Shown: piece after piece, positions 50,068-62,229 of the stretch
Numbering within the stretch: position 1 is the first letter of the stretch
Layout: each line of letters opens with the position of its first letter
Source: Populus alba
Lineage: Eukaryota > Streptophyta > Magnoliopsida > Malpighiales > Salicaceae
Reading direction: 5' to 3'
DNA: 64,000 nt
NCBI RefSeq assembly: GCF_005239225.2
Contig: NC_133295.1
Coordinates: 5,890,001 to 5,954,000 of the forward strand
The notes under the pieces: generated by a model
Database searches by the model: none
What the model saw: only the letters and a program-made list of their open reading frames with translations
Told to the model about the DNA's origin: nothing
Made by a program: the position numbers and the translations under genes

Positions 50068-50827
50068 AAGGCATTTGCCATGTATTTGGGGGCTTGGTTG
50101 TTCAGATCAAGTTCATGCTCTTTATTTCTCTCTTTATATTTTTTTGTAATTCTTAAGTTTTGCTTTCAATAATATCTTGTTTATGCTTTTCATTTCCTTT
50201 CCTTTCCTTATTTAACTTGTATTTTCTTTATGTTATTGTTTTGTTTATTTATGTTTCTCTTCTTCATTATGTTTAGCTAAGTTTATTATGTCAAGGTGAA
50301 AAGGTAACACTAATGGTGTAAGAATAAGTATGGTGTAAACTCAACATGGACCTTAATGTTTAATATTAACATGTCTTATCTTTTTATCTTACTAATTCTT
50401 AATACATTGCTTGTTAAATGGTTAATCTAGATTTGTGTTGTATAACACTTGGTACAACAAATGTTTGGCACTCTCATAGCCCAACCGTATGGTATTACCT
50501 ACACCTGGGCTATGAAAGGAACTTGATTTGTTGTTAACATCAGTTAATATCATGAATTCCTGATAATATTTAAAAGTTTGGTGTTATGTAAATAAGATAA
50601 TTAATGTGATCATGTTAATAATTTATAATGAGCTATTAATGATAAATCATCCGATTGGAACCTCCTCCGTGTGTGGTTTCCAAATTGAGTAATAAGAGTT
50701 TATACTATACTTATTTGAAATACCATTGGTGGATCCTCTAACCATGACATTTGTTTTTATCATTATTTTAATCCTTACATTAATCTTCCATCTCAAAGTT
50801 CTCATTAATTTCTTCCTCTTCCTCTTC

Positions 50828-50829
<2 letters not shown>

Positions 50830-50873
<44 letters not shown>
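50830..50873. repeat. TTA trinucleotide microsatellite
   Basis: About 14 tta units within the inner LTR; the outer LTR lacks the expansion at the matching place near 51790. Confidence 0.9.
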
Positions 50874-50878
<5 letters not shown>

Positions 50879-51919
50879 ATATATCTTTTTGATCTTTTCA
50901 TAAACTCAGTATATAGGCTGGAAACCTGTGACCCGATCTTTTAGATCATTCTCAGATATAACAACGCCACGTACTGAGTACTACTACTACTGCTTTATTG
51001 TTGTTATTGTTGTTGTTGTTGTTGTCTTATTATTTAGAATTTATACAATTAACCTCTCTGTTGTTCGACCCCGGTCTTGCCGGGTTATTTATTACTTCGA
51101 CACTCCTGCACTTGGGAGAAGACATCAATCTTTTGGTCGTGTCATTGGCCACTAAATTTCCATTCATTTAGGCATCTTGGTTCTTGGATCAATATCATGT
51201 TCTTGCTTTCTTTGTATTTTTGTAGTGTTTACGCTTTATTTCATGTTATAGTAGTTTCTTGTTTATGTTTTTCATTTCCTTTATTATACTTAGTTAATTA
51301 TGTTCTTATCTAAGTTTATCATGTCAAGGTGAAAAGGTTTCACTAATAGTATTAAAATAAGTATAATATAAACTCAATATAAACTTAAATGCTTATATCC
51401 AAGAAAATTTAATATTAACATGTCTTATCTTTTTATTTTATCAATTCTTAATACCTTGCTTGTTAAATGGTTAATCTATATTTGTGTTGTATAACACTTG
51501 ATACATCAAGTGCTTGATCCTTTATAGCCTTCGGCCAACATCGTTGTTATGAGAGAAACTTGATTTATTGTCAACATAAGTTAGCATCATGAATACCTGA
51601 TAAAGTTTAAAAGTATAATGTTACGTAAATAAGACGATTAATATGATCATGTTGATAATTTATAAAGAGTTTATATTTTATTTATCTCTAATACTATTAG
51701 TGGATCCTCTAACATTGACAATTATTTTTATCATTGTTTAATCCTCACATTAATCTTACATCTTAAAGATCTCTTTAACTCTTTGTTAAAATATATATAT
51801 TATTTATAATTTATATAGTTGACCTCCTTATGGATCGACTTCGATCTTGCCGGGTTATTTATTACTTTGACACTCCTGCATTTGAGATAAGACATCAACT
51901 CTTTGATCGTGTCAATTCT

Positions 51920-53180
51920 CCTCAACATCATCCCATATATGAGTAATTCTCCTTTTAATTCACTTTTAATATTTCTATGTTTTCACTCTAGTTATTACCT
52001 ATCTCATGTCACCATCATAAATTTAATACAAAACACTCAATTCCAAAACAAATTTCATAAAACCTGAATTAGATTCTATTATAGATTGTATTTTTCATCT
52101 ATATTTTAGGCTATAAACTCAAAAGGTGGAAACGCTCATCTCATAGGCATTTTACACTCGAAATCCTTACAGACTAACCCATCTCAATGGCTAGCTAAAT
52201 TGGTTCTTAATCCTATTATCTTGTTCATAACCTCTCCAAACCTCATGTTTATCATCACCAATTATTGTTCCATAGCCAAATAAACTCATTTTAGATTATT
52301 CTTATCCTTTGGTGGTGGTGATCCACTTTTGGTTGCCATTATCAGGATCTAAAAATCATGTATGTATTAAGAACACATATCCTCATATTTAATAAATATC
52401 ACTCCTCTTATGTTATATATAAATTGTTTTGGCTTTTTACTACAATAAGCTCGTCCTTTGCCTTTTACTACTCAATTTTAAAAACTTTAGTTCTTTAAGG
52501 AACTAATTCATAACAAATCAAAAAACTTAACAACTTAGCGGCACATTCCAAAATAATATATAGATTTAAGAAGAAATTTAAAAAAAAAACAAAACAAAAC
52601 AAAACCTATCAATACAAAACCTACGAATATGAAATTGCAAAATAACAAATTTATGCGAAATATGAATGATACGAAGACATAAAAAAATTGACGAGAATAA
52701 GAATACTAATGAAATAAGACTAAAATAACCTAAACTAATTAAAGACTTTATTTTTAAACTAATTTCTGTGTAGCAAACTCGAAATCAACAACAAAAGAGT
52801 TTTTTTTTTCCACAAAACTACTCATTATGAAATATTTTTATATATATAATTCTTAGAAATAAACCATCAAAGTATGTTTAAATAATCTCAAAATCAAGAT
52901 ACGACACTAAGATTTCCCAAGAATCAATAATTCTCATATTTGAGTTGTTGAATCCAAGACTTGATAAAAAAAAAAAAAAAACCTATATTTACAACTTAAA
53001 CCCTACCTTTTCCCTCTATGTTATTTCTTTGATATTTCTTCTTTGTTGTTAATTATAGACAACAAGAGCACAAATAATCTTTCCTTTTAAACTTTGCCAC
53101 AACTAAGTTTTAAATGATGACAATGATGAAATAACACAAAAACTAAAAGAAATAGGGATATAACATGATTTTTTAGCCTT
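51920..53180 (-). other. Possible leader/gag start of a minus-strand retroelement
   Basis: Lies downstream (minus strand) of the primer-binding site at 53182. Near 52340 a minus-strand ATG opens MATKSGSPPPKDK, which could be a gag start, but the frame soon closes. No other domain is readable. Confidence 0.3.
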
Positions 53181-53181
53181 A

Positions 53182-53192
53182 CTCTGATACCA
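53182..53192 (-). promoter_or_regulatory. Retrotransposon primer-binding site (initiator tRNA-Met type)
   Basis: The minus strand reads TGGTATCAGAG, the standard plant LTR-retrotransposon primer-binding site complementary to the 3' end of initiator tRNA-Met. It marks the inner border of a 5' LTR lying to the right on this strand. Confidence 0.7.
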
Positions 53193-53199
53193 ACTTATA

Positions 53200-54640
53200 C
53201 GAACCTCGTGGTAATAAAGATGTAGAAATCCATAATCAAATCAATCATTTTAAGAAATGAAAATTCAAGCTTGTGAATAAGCTTGATACAATAATAACTT
53301 GTATTGAGACACCAAGACTATAGAAACCAAACCCCCACCCAAAACCTATAAAGAAATAGAAATGAGAAGTGCAAAAGATAGCATAAAGCTTGTTTAATTC
53401 TTTGATAAGCCAGAGTAGCTCAATAAAAAAAACAAAATTAAAAGAATCCTTTCACAATCATGCAATAGATTATCTTGAAATCAAATTCTATTAAAAAAAA
53501 AACCTAAATGCAAGCTAAATAACCCTATTTATAATAGATAAAAAGTCCTAAACATGTCTAGAAAAACAATAAAATGTTTCTAAATAAAAATAGAAAAAAA
53601 AATCATGAATCAAATAGGAAAATAATACAATTCTTGTATATTAGATTCTAGACCATATTGCAAGGTCTTTTTAATATTTGATCGCTATAAAATTTTAATT
53701 TTGTATAAAAACACAGCCTTTAAAATTTTTTTGATAAAAATCTTAGCCCAATTCAATGGTTTGATATAAAACTATGCCTGTTAGTGTAATATATATATAT
53801 CTAATGTCCTTGAATCATGAGAAATCTTGCCAATGAGAAAACCCATCAAAGAAAAAAACAAGTTGCCGACATGGAAATCCTCGCTAAAATAATTCCAATT
53901 ACTACCACCTATGTCTTTTTTTATAGAAAATGAATCCTTATTGAATAAGAAGTTCACAAATCATAAGGGGAAAAAAAAAAAAACTTGTATTGAAACTTTT
54001 GGCCTTACTTTAAACATGCCTTTTTCTCTCATTTTGATAAATTACTAGGCATATATATATATATATTGATTAAAATCTTTAGATGTTTAGTTTCCAACCC
54101 AACTAAAATCATAACAAAGTGCCATTTGTAGCTTTAGATGTGACCCAAATAGTAAACTACAATCTAGGTTGATAAATTTACAACTTATTAGCCCAAATAT
54201 TTAGAATCAACCAATCAATTACTCTAGGATTCTTTTAGTTTCAAAATTTTAAATATGCTTAATTGATACCTCTAATGAATCATTTGATGATCCTTATTGA
54301 TTCGAATCATCTAAGTAATGGTTTTGCCATTATCTCTTTAATTTTCAAGTTATTGTTGCAAATGATACAATTTAAGTTGTATATAGGATCTGATATTAAA
54401 AAAACAAGAAGTTCTCTAAGAAAGAGAAAATGATATCAAATGATATTTGATTATTCAAGGTAGGAAAATGATATGGAAAACTATAGATTAAATTGTGCTT
54501 TCAAGGCACGAAAATTATATAATAATAAATTATGCCTTCATGGAAAATTGATATCGTAGAAAAATATATATACCTTGAGGGCAAAAAAAACGATATGATA
54601 AGGAATAAATCGTTGTGGTGGGGAGGCAAATAGAGATATA

Positions 54641-54693
<53 letters not shown>

Positions 54694-54950
54694 TGTCAAA
54701 TCTAGGGAAGAGATTTGAGATATGAAAAAGTCAATCACATATCCAAAAGTTTAATTACGTGATTTAGCAAAATATAAATGTTATTAAAGTATCGTTCGAA
54801 CAAATATGCGAGGGACACGGTTAAATACTAAAGAATAATTAAGAAAAAAAACATGATTAGAAGAAGTTAATAAATTGAACTGAAGAAATACAAATAATCT
54901 TGAATTTCTTTGATCACATTAACATAACTAGACAATTCATAATGTTTCTT
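53200..54950. other. AT-rich DNA, probably including LTR sequence
   Basis: The part next to the primer-binding site should be the 5' LTR of a minus-strand element, but I cannot fix its outer end. A long TA microsatellite occupies about 54636-54690. No gene. Confidence 0.4.
54636..54690. repeat. TA dinucleotide microsatellite
   Basis: Alternating at/ta run of more than 25 units with one small interruption near 54647. Confidence 0.95.
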
Positions 54951-55056
54951 CCACACTAACTGGAGCAATGAAATAGCCGCCGCCTCTTCTTTTAATCTCT
55001 TTAATTTGCAGTTTGCTGCGCGCTCGTTTTCTTGTTAATGCGTCTGCTTCAAATGG

Positions 55057-58000
55057 TCATGGTCGTTGACGAGCAAAACCTGGCTGAATGATATAATTGA
55101 CGATGTGTGGTCCAAACATGAACACAAACCAGAAACATGGATATGCAAGCTGCATCAGTTATAGGAAAAAAAACTCATATCCATAAAAGACACATCTAGA
55201 CAATATTTGGACAACCCTTGTTTCTAGGTGAACACTATATATTAGAATGTTTTGCAAGAATCCTTTGAGCCTATGACATGAAGTAAAAGAGAGATTATAA
55301 GGTCATGATACCTGAAGAAGCATGGATGGAGCTGCAGCAGTGTTATCAGCGATGACATGACTTCTAGTTTTTCTTCCATTTAGTGTAGCAACTGATGGGC
55401 TGTTAACATTTGTTATGTCCCAAAAGCTTCTTTTCTTTGCTGTTGGAATTGGGGACTTGAACCGGTGGCTTGGACTCTTCAATTCACCATTGTTTTTTTC
55501 CTTTGGCCGCAAACTAGCTCTTGTCACTACCCTCTTTGCTCCTTGCATTGTTCCTCCTGCTGATGGCTTCTCACTCTTCCGGGAAAGCTCATGTATACGA
55601 TCATCCTTCTCCTTTAGCTGTGTAGCATGATCTTTCTTTAATTTCTCAATTTCTGCCTCTAATGCCTTGACAGTCTGCCGAAGCTCTCTGTCTGCTTCCT
55701 CTGCGCCCCTTTTTCTTGATTCTGGTGTGAAACAGTTCCCACCTAAGAAAGAGGGTCTAGCTTTCCTTTTTTCAATTGGTCTGGCAGTAGATGGAGGAGT
55801 CTGAGTAAAGGGAATTGAAGGAGGAGTTGGAGAGGTATTTGCAGCCAACAATTGTGCCTGGAGTGAAAGTAGCTTTTGTTGTTGGTGTACTAATTGCACT
55901 CGCAATTCGCGATTTTCCTTTTGCACTTCAAGCAACAGCTTGGCCTGGTCGGTTACACATTCTGGTAACTGTATTTCTTCTAGGGTCTCGCATGCCTGCA
56001 ATTAAAATGAGAGGTTAGAAAGCTTTTTCCCCCTATATTATAGTTTTATTATAGCAGAATCCCTAGGCCGTAAACTTTATCGTGGAAGCCATGGTGCAGA
56101 AAAACCATTATGAATCCTCATTAGGAAAACAGATATGAGCTATTCCTAATGGAATAATAGTCAAAATTGAAATGAGTAGTATGGAGTATAATGAACATGA
56201 ACAGATGATCAGCTAAAAGGATGACCTTGGTTCGGATCTCCTTAGCTCGATCAGCCCAATGCAAGGTGTTTTGAGTTTCCCCAAACGAGAGATTACTTGG
56301 ACTTATATTTGCAATCATTGCAGTGTTACAAGCTCCTCCTAACGAATCCTTGAGAAGTTGAGTGAGCTTTGAATTTCGGTATGGGATATGTTTCTTACCC
56401 TCTACAAGGGCATTGATGCAGCTGCTTAGTGCAAGAAGTGACCTATTTATATTGGCACCCTCAAGTGATCTAAGTGTTCTCTGATCAGTTGCAAGGGCCC
56501 TCTCTGAACCAGCAAGGTCAATGAGTGACAGCTTTCCCACTCTTTGGACAACATTCATGGAAGCATCTCTAACTCGGTATTCAACAACCACCTGAAAAGA
56601 GCATAGCCAAGCTTTAAAACCGCAAAAATACAAGGAAAAAAGGACCATGCGCTTGTTTGTGCATGCTAGAGCAATATATACGTACGTAAAGAAACAGATA
56701 TTACCTGCAGTATAGCATGGGATCGTGAAGAGGTTTCGTTGGCACGAGTCGGTTCGGTGGTTCGGTTTTGGTTTCCTTGCTGAAGCAATGCCATCACCTG
56801 CCACAATACAGGGCAAAATAGTAAGACGTTCCAATATACTCGCTTATGAAGAGTTCGAACTTTCTCATATCTTAAATGTTCAAATTTATGGAAGTAGGAA
56901 ATTACTTCATCAGTGGAATAAGCTCTGTACTGAGTGAGACCTGCTGCTACTATTCCCTGTTACATTGAAACGATTATCGTCAACAGCATATCAAATCTAA
57001 AATGACAGATGTAAGTTGAATAATTATCATGTTTCATTGCTGGGATCCAATCCTGTTAAGCTGGACTAGAGGAAAATCATGATATAATCTCCTTTAACAT
57101 TTACTTGCATCAAAATTATGTTATGCCTATACCACAAGATTAAACATGGTGAATATGTGAATTCTTGCTGGGAAAGAATGAAAAAAGAGGGAGCGTTTAT
57201 GTTATGGCCTACGTTAGGGGAATATAACAGGGTAAAAAAACCAACCACGTCGTTCAAGGAAAAGAGGAACTCTCTCTATAAAACATCCTAAGTGGCACAG
57301 GGTCATTCCAACTGGAGTAACAGAAAATTTAGTTGTTTTCTACAGGGAAAAATAGAGGGAAGACCTGTTTGTCTTCTCGAAGCACCAGAGGCCTTCCTGG
57401 AGAGAGCAAATCTCTGACAGTTTCATTATAAACTTCAAGATATGAGAGGTGAACCACATGGTTTCCATCACAGCTCCTTTGCCTAATTTTGGTAAAAAGA
57501 TCCTTAATTGCCAAAACCATCACCCCTGGATTCTCTACTGTCCCCAGCATTGTATATGTTTTACCAGCTCCTGTGGCACCATAGCAGAACACTGATCCAT
57601 TCCTTCCTTGCAATACTTGTTCTACAAGATCTGCAGTCCTGAAAATGCAATTCAAATGGATACCCATCTTGTTGGTTAAGCAATCTATCACATACACACA
57701 TACGGTCCCCTGACATTTCATATTGTGAAAATGAAACGCTGGGACAAATAATTGAGCTGCAGTTTCTCCGACAGGAAAACCTTATATTCTGTTTGGTTGC
57801 TCAGAAAATTCGAGGTAGGAAACTAACAACAGCACTAAGTTGTTCATAATGTGATTCGCTAAACAGCGACTCCATTGAATCATTAGACTCATTAACTTTA
57901 TCGCTCTTCAAATATTTAGCAGAGATTTGGCAAGTGATCCCATAACCGAGTACAAAGACCATGACATGTCTTTGACAAAATTAACAGAGAGATTGCAGCG

Positions 58001-59185
58001 AGAACCATAAAATTCAGCTCTCAAAATTGTATTTCTAGTATCCGAAACTTATTTCAAAAAATGGGCTAACTACCAAATTAAGCATTATAATTATGAGAAC
58101 CCAAACTGTGCACGAGAACCATAAAATTGAGAACTCAATTTTTCTCTCTAGCAACCAAAAAACTAGTGCCGGAAATGGGCCAACTCTACTAATCACCAAA
58201 ACAAACACCAATATAAGGAATAATTCAAAAGCACAATACCAAAGAAGCATAAAAATGTTGCAGAACGAAAAGGAAACAAATCCATGTAAAACTAATTAAA
58301 GCTGTTTTTTTTTTTAAGCACTCACGTGGTGGAGTAAACTTCCTTTTGAGATGTCGCATCTGGAAATGCAGCGTCAAATGCAAAATGCCGTCCACGGAGC
58401 CTCTTTAGCCTAAGATAATCATTCTCGTTAGCAAACTCAGTCAGATAAACATCTCTCCTATTCACAATTCTCACACAACACCTCGAACCAGCCTCTCTCT
58501 CCTTCTTGGCCATTGGCCTAAGCCTCACAAAAACCAAAATCCGGCTTCCACTTGCATCATTTTTACCGGAAACAGTCTCCAATCTTTCATTTTCTTGCAC
58601 TTTCTTAGGCCCAATACACCCTCTCGGCTCTGTCTGTGACACTGAGCTCTCCATTGAAAGCTTCCTCGCCACCGTACTTGAGTCTTTAGTCTTTCTTGGA
58701 CATGTTAAAAACCTGATAACCCGATCCGGACCCATCACAAGATTCTCCTTGGCATCATCAACAGGCGGTTCTGGTAACACAAATGTTCTTGTTACTGTAG
58801 AACCAGGCTTTGCACTGGGCAATGTAGGCATTGTAGGCAATGCATTGTCTCTCATTATATTGTTTTGTTTTGGATCTTTTGTTTCTTTTGAATCTTTCTC
58901 TTCTCTCTTGCAACCATTAAGAAGATCCACACTCGGATGTGTTGAGAATCGCTTCTCTTCAGGTTTCGGAGACAGGTTCCTTAAAGTTGAAGAAGATTTC
59001 TTCTGCTGCTCATACAAGAGGGTTAAAGCTTTCATCTTTTCTTTCAAGCCATGATGTGGATTTCTCAACAGAACATCCATGTTACTGTCTTCTTGATTTG
59101 AGTAGCTGGGTGGTCTTGTTTTTAGATTTGGGTTTGGGCCATTTTGTTCTTGGCTGATGGCTTTAGACCTTGTTGACACTGGCAT
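55057..59185 (-). CDS. KIN8A: Kinesin-8 motor protein (KIN8A-type)
   Basis: Plus-end-directed microtubule motor; the kinesin-8 family regulates microtubule length in mitosis and meiosis. Seven coding exons (minus): 59185-58326, 57638-57365, 56956-56906, 56797-56705, 56591-56226, 55995-55312, 55083-55057; GT-AG, phase-consistent, 784 aa. Seen: N-terminus MPVSTRSK and a conserved GLKEKMKALTLLYEQQK motif, a long basic/Ser-rich head extension, and a motor domain about 214-548. P-loop GATGAGKT is at 307-314, switch I NETSSRSHA at 415-423 and switch II DLAGSE at 451-456; HIPYRNSKLTQLLKDSLGG and LHWADRAKEI are also present. Behind it come a neck/coiled coil (LLLEVQKENRELRVQLVHQQ), then PSFLGGNCFTPESRKRG and a basic tail with KKRSFWDITN. 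The last exon has only 8 codons and reads PGFARQRP then stop, matching the ending I recall for Arabidopsis KIN8A. All motor motifs are intact. Confidence 0.95.
58001..58230. repeat. Imperfect tandem duplication in kinesin intron 1
   Basis: agaaccataaaattcagctc (58001) recurs as agaaccataaaattgagaac (58115), and the following text aligns imperfectly for about 100 bp. It is entirely intronic. Confidence 0.65.
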
Positions 59186-59700
59186 TGTAAATTCTCTCTC
59201 TATCCAAACATGCCCTGATGGTTTTTTCAGTGACCCAGTTGGTGAAACTTATCAAAATGCAAGAAAGTTTGGATCTTGATGGAAAGAAGGGTTTGGACAA
59301 GTGAATGGGAGCTAAAGAAAAGAAAAGGGAAGAGAGGGAAGATCAATGTCACAAGTTTGACTGATTTGGTGGAACATACGAGCCATTGATTTGGATTTCG
59401 ATCGGACGGTTTGTAGTAAAGCGGGGAAGATGACTTTCAAAGTTTAGTGCCAGTGTCAGCCCTCTTTTTGCTTCTTGCACTCCGCTGGAATCCAAAGTAG
59501 TGCCCTACATAGGAGTAGGAAGTGGAGTGGAAAGAGTTATAATTGGGGGAGTGTTAGCGTTAAATTTTTGAAATGAAGATTTAAAAAACGATTGATTGTA
59601 ACGGTCAAAATACTGTCAGCCCAAACGGTTAGCTATTCGAAGATGTGGGGTCCATCTGGGAAACACTTCTCCTAGTCCTAATTAAAAGCAAAATCTTTTT
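59186..59700. promoter_or_regulatory. 5' UTR and promoter region of the kinesin-8 gene
   Basis: Unique, moderately GC-rich sequence upstream of the start codon. It includes aacggtcaaaa and cccaaacggtta near 59600-59632, whose aacgg cores resemble the MSA element (core AACGG) that drives G2/M genes in plants. No TATA box assigned. Confidence 0.45.
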
Positions 59701-59719
59701 CAAAATCTTTTTTATTCTC

Positions 59720-60010
59720 GGTTAAACATAAGAAACGATAGATATTTTAATTTTTAATTTTTTAATAAAGTTGATAGCGTAATTCGTGATTTATAATCAA
59801 GTTATGATCATCATATTTAAGCCTATTTAAAATTATTATTTTTTAAAATATTTTTTATTTAAAAATATATTAAAAAATTATTTTTAAAAAATTATTTTTG
59901 ATATAAACACATCAAAATAATTTAAAAACATCAAAATATATATTAATTTTTAAAAAAATATTATAATTTTTTAAAAAAATATATTTTTAAAATACAAAAA
60001 TTTATTATAC
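59720..60010. mobile_element. AT-rich Salicaceae dispersed repeat
   Basis: Motifs ttttttatttaaaaatatat, gatataaacacatcaaaata and atttaaaaacatcaaaatat match the family at 5028-5550 and 10050-10145. Non-coding; ends not precise. Confidence 0.55.
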
Positions 60011-61640
60011 TACCTCTTGATACAATTAGAGAATGAAAACCATCCATTGTTTTTTTCATTAATTTTTAGTTTGAAATACCATATCCATTTATCATATTTT
60101 ATTCCATATATCATTTTCTCATTCTTTTTATTACATAAAAACATCCCTTGAATTGAAAGAAATTTTAATTCTTAAAACATATAAAAAGGTAAATTATTTT
60201 CTAAATCTTAACAACGTGGAAAAAACCCAAAAAACTTGTAAAAATGAAAAAAATTGAAAAACACATAAAAGTAAAATCGTTGGAACATCTAAAAACAAAA
60301 TCGAACTAACCCATTGAATATATAAAAAACGTTGGTAATTAATGAAAATCTTGAGAATCCCATATCCTACGAATATTATTTTATTGCTAAGATATATTTT
60401 CATTTATAATGCTTCGCGGACATGGTTTTTATTTTTATTTTTAAGTTCTTATTCTAGGCTTTTCAATTTTTTTATTTTTGATGTTATGTGGCTTCTCATG
60501 TTTTGTTTAAATTAACTTTTTTTTTTAAAAAAAAATTGATTTTTCTTTGGGTGGTTGTAATGTATATTCATCTAAAATAGTGATAAAAGTAAATATGAAA
60601 GAATATATATATATATATATATATATAAGAAAACTATTAAAATTATATATGAATTACTTTTTTACTTGATGGACATGGGTTTTTCATTTTTTGGTTTCAC
60701 CAAAGTTATTTTTTCTAGATTTTTCAATTTTTATGTTTTTCAAATTTTTTTTACGTGTTGGGGTTTTTTTTAAAGTCTATATACCCGATAGAATAAAAGT
60801 ATTAAGTCAATGTACTCATGGTTTTATTTTTCTTTAATGTATTTGAATTATTGTTTTTTTTTTTTTTATGATGCGAGAGACATTTCATCAAAATAAGTGA
60901 TAAAAAATATGAAAGAAAATATGTATATATGAGATATATGAAAGCAAAAAATTCTTCAAGTTTTAATTTTTAGTGTGAGCAGCTGCTATAGAATGTAAAT
61001 TAAATACGAGGAGAATGCATACAAGATAGGGTAGTAATCACTATAATTACATAACTAAAAAATCATTGAATTGTTATGAGGAATTAAAAAAAATATTCAA
61101 TCTATAAAAAAGAAGCCACAATTCCATAAATTAGGATCATATGAGTAATAATAAAGTCATTTGTGACTTTATAGCACTATAAAATAAGTTATTTTTTATA
61201 ATGTGAGAATAGTACTATTTCACAATTAAAAAGAGAATGAACTACAAAGTTTTTAATGAGTTCCATATTTCTTATAGATAGTGTTCAAATTGTAGTTAAC
61301 ACTTGATGGAATCATCTATTTGAGTGTGGAATGAAAGGTTGCTTCAATGAGATACTAGCAAAATTTTTAGAGCACTCATGAATAACCAGATGCTTGCATA
61401 ACCTGTTACATGCAAAATCAAATCAAACAGAAAGAGAGTATAGGGGGTATAATGTGATTGGTGAGATACCTAACTTCCAATAAGAATTTTTAATTCATAG
61501 AAATGAAAAATTTTATCAATAATTCTGTAAGTTAAATCTCATGTTTTATATGATCTAGCTTATAGTCTAAAAACATCAAGTTAGATGCATTACACTCAAT
61601 AGATAGAAGTCTAGTAAATATATATTTTTTATTCCAAAAC
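60011..61640. other. AT-rich intergenic DNA, nothing recognised
   Basis: Poly-T/A runs and an AT microsatellite near 60605-60627. A minus-strand open frame at 60194-60403 has no family features. Confidence 0.4.
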
Positions 61641-61647
61641 TCTTTTG

Positions 61648-62150
61648 AAATACATGGGGAATTGTTGTAAATAATAAAAATTATTTCAAAAGGTTTTATC
61701 TAGTGTTTATTTAGTGAACTTTGATATGGGTTTGATGACCTTGATAGACTCTTGGGTTTGACAATCAAGCCAGACCCAAGAAATTATGGGTCTGGCGAAC
61801 ATGCTGGAATCAAAATTTGAAATATATGGGGGATTGTTGTAAATAATAAAAACTATTTCAAAAGGTTTTATCTAGTGTTTATATAGTGAACTTTGATATG
61901 GGTTTGATGACCTTGATAAACACAAGACTCTTAGGTTTGACAATCATGTTAGACCCAGGAAATTATGGGTCTGGCAAACATGTTAGGATCAAAATACTTA
62001 GGTTTGAAAATCATATCAAACCTAAGGAAATATGAGTCTGGCGAATGTGTCAGGTTCAAAATACTTGGGTTTAGCGATCAACCTAACCCAAGGCAAACAT
62101 GGGTTCAGAAGTGGTGTCAAGCCCAAAACACTTAGATTTAAAGAATATAG
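61648..62150. repeat. 171-bp tandem duplication followed by about 68-bp repeat units
   Basis: gaaatacatggggaattgtt (61648) recurs as gaaatatatgggggattgtt (61819). Within and after it, units containing cttgggtttgacaatca, cagacccaag and tatgggtctggcgaacatg recur near 61752, 61931, 61999 and 62066. Each unit has a small inverted pair, gggttt and aaaccc or gacccaa. It adjoins the copia fragment and may be part of that element's 3' region. Confidence 0.75.
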
Positions 62151-62229
62151 TGTTTTATGCTATGTCGGACGCAAGATAATCCCCTAAATTAAAAGTATTG
62201 GAGGCTTGGTAAAACATCATGCCTCTCCT

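Larger units (their letters stand above)
49386..51144 (+). mobile_element. Inner solo LTR, 1759 bp, TG...CA termini
   Basis: Starts TGATTAGTACTTAAAAGTGC and ends GGTCGTGTCA. The flanks are ttggt (49381-49385) and ttggc (51145-51149), a near-perfect 5-bp target-site duplication. A TATA box (tataaaag, 50060-50067) lies about 675 bp in, followed by a T-rich R/U5 region, a TTA microsatellite (50830-50873) and ttcgaccccggtcttgccgg near 51064. It sits at the point of the outer LTR that corresponds to just before its TATA box. Confidence 0.82.
48526..51914 (+). mobile_element. Outer solo LTR interrupted by an inner solo LTR of the same family
   Basis: The outer LTR starts TGATTAGTACTTAAAAGTG at 48526 and its U3-like part runs to 49385. 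The same family's R-U5-like part resumes near 51150 and ends ...GATCGTGTCA at 51914. Flanks gttct (48521-48525) and attct (51915-51919) fit a 5-bp target-site duplication with one change. About 1.6 kb of LTR remains once the insert is removed. No pol sequence is associated, so it is a solo LTR. Confidence 0.8.

Noticed and set aside
50726..50944. Open frame with a long tyrosine run
   Set aside because: Produced by the TTA microsatellite inside an LTR.
58506..59054. 182-codon plus-strand open frame
   Set aside because: Antisense shadow of kinesin exon 1, whose minus-strand reading matches KIN8A along its whole length.
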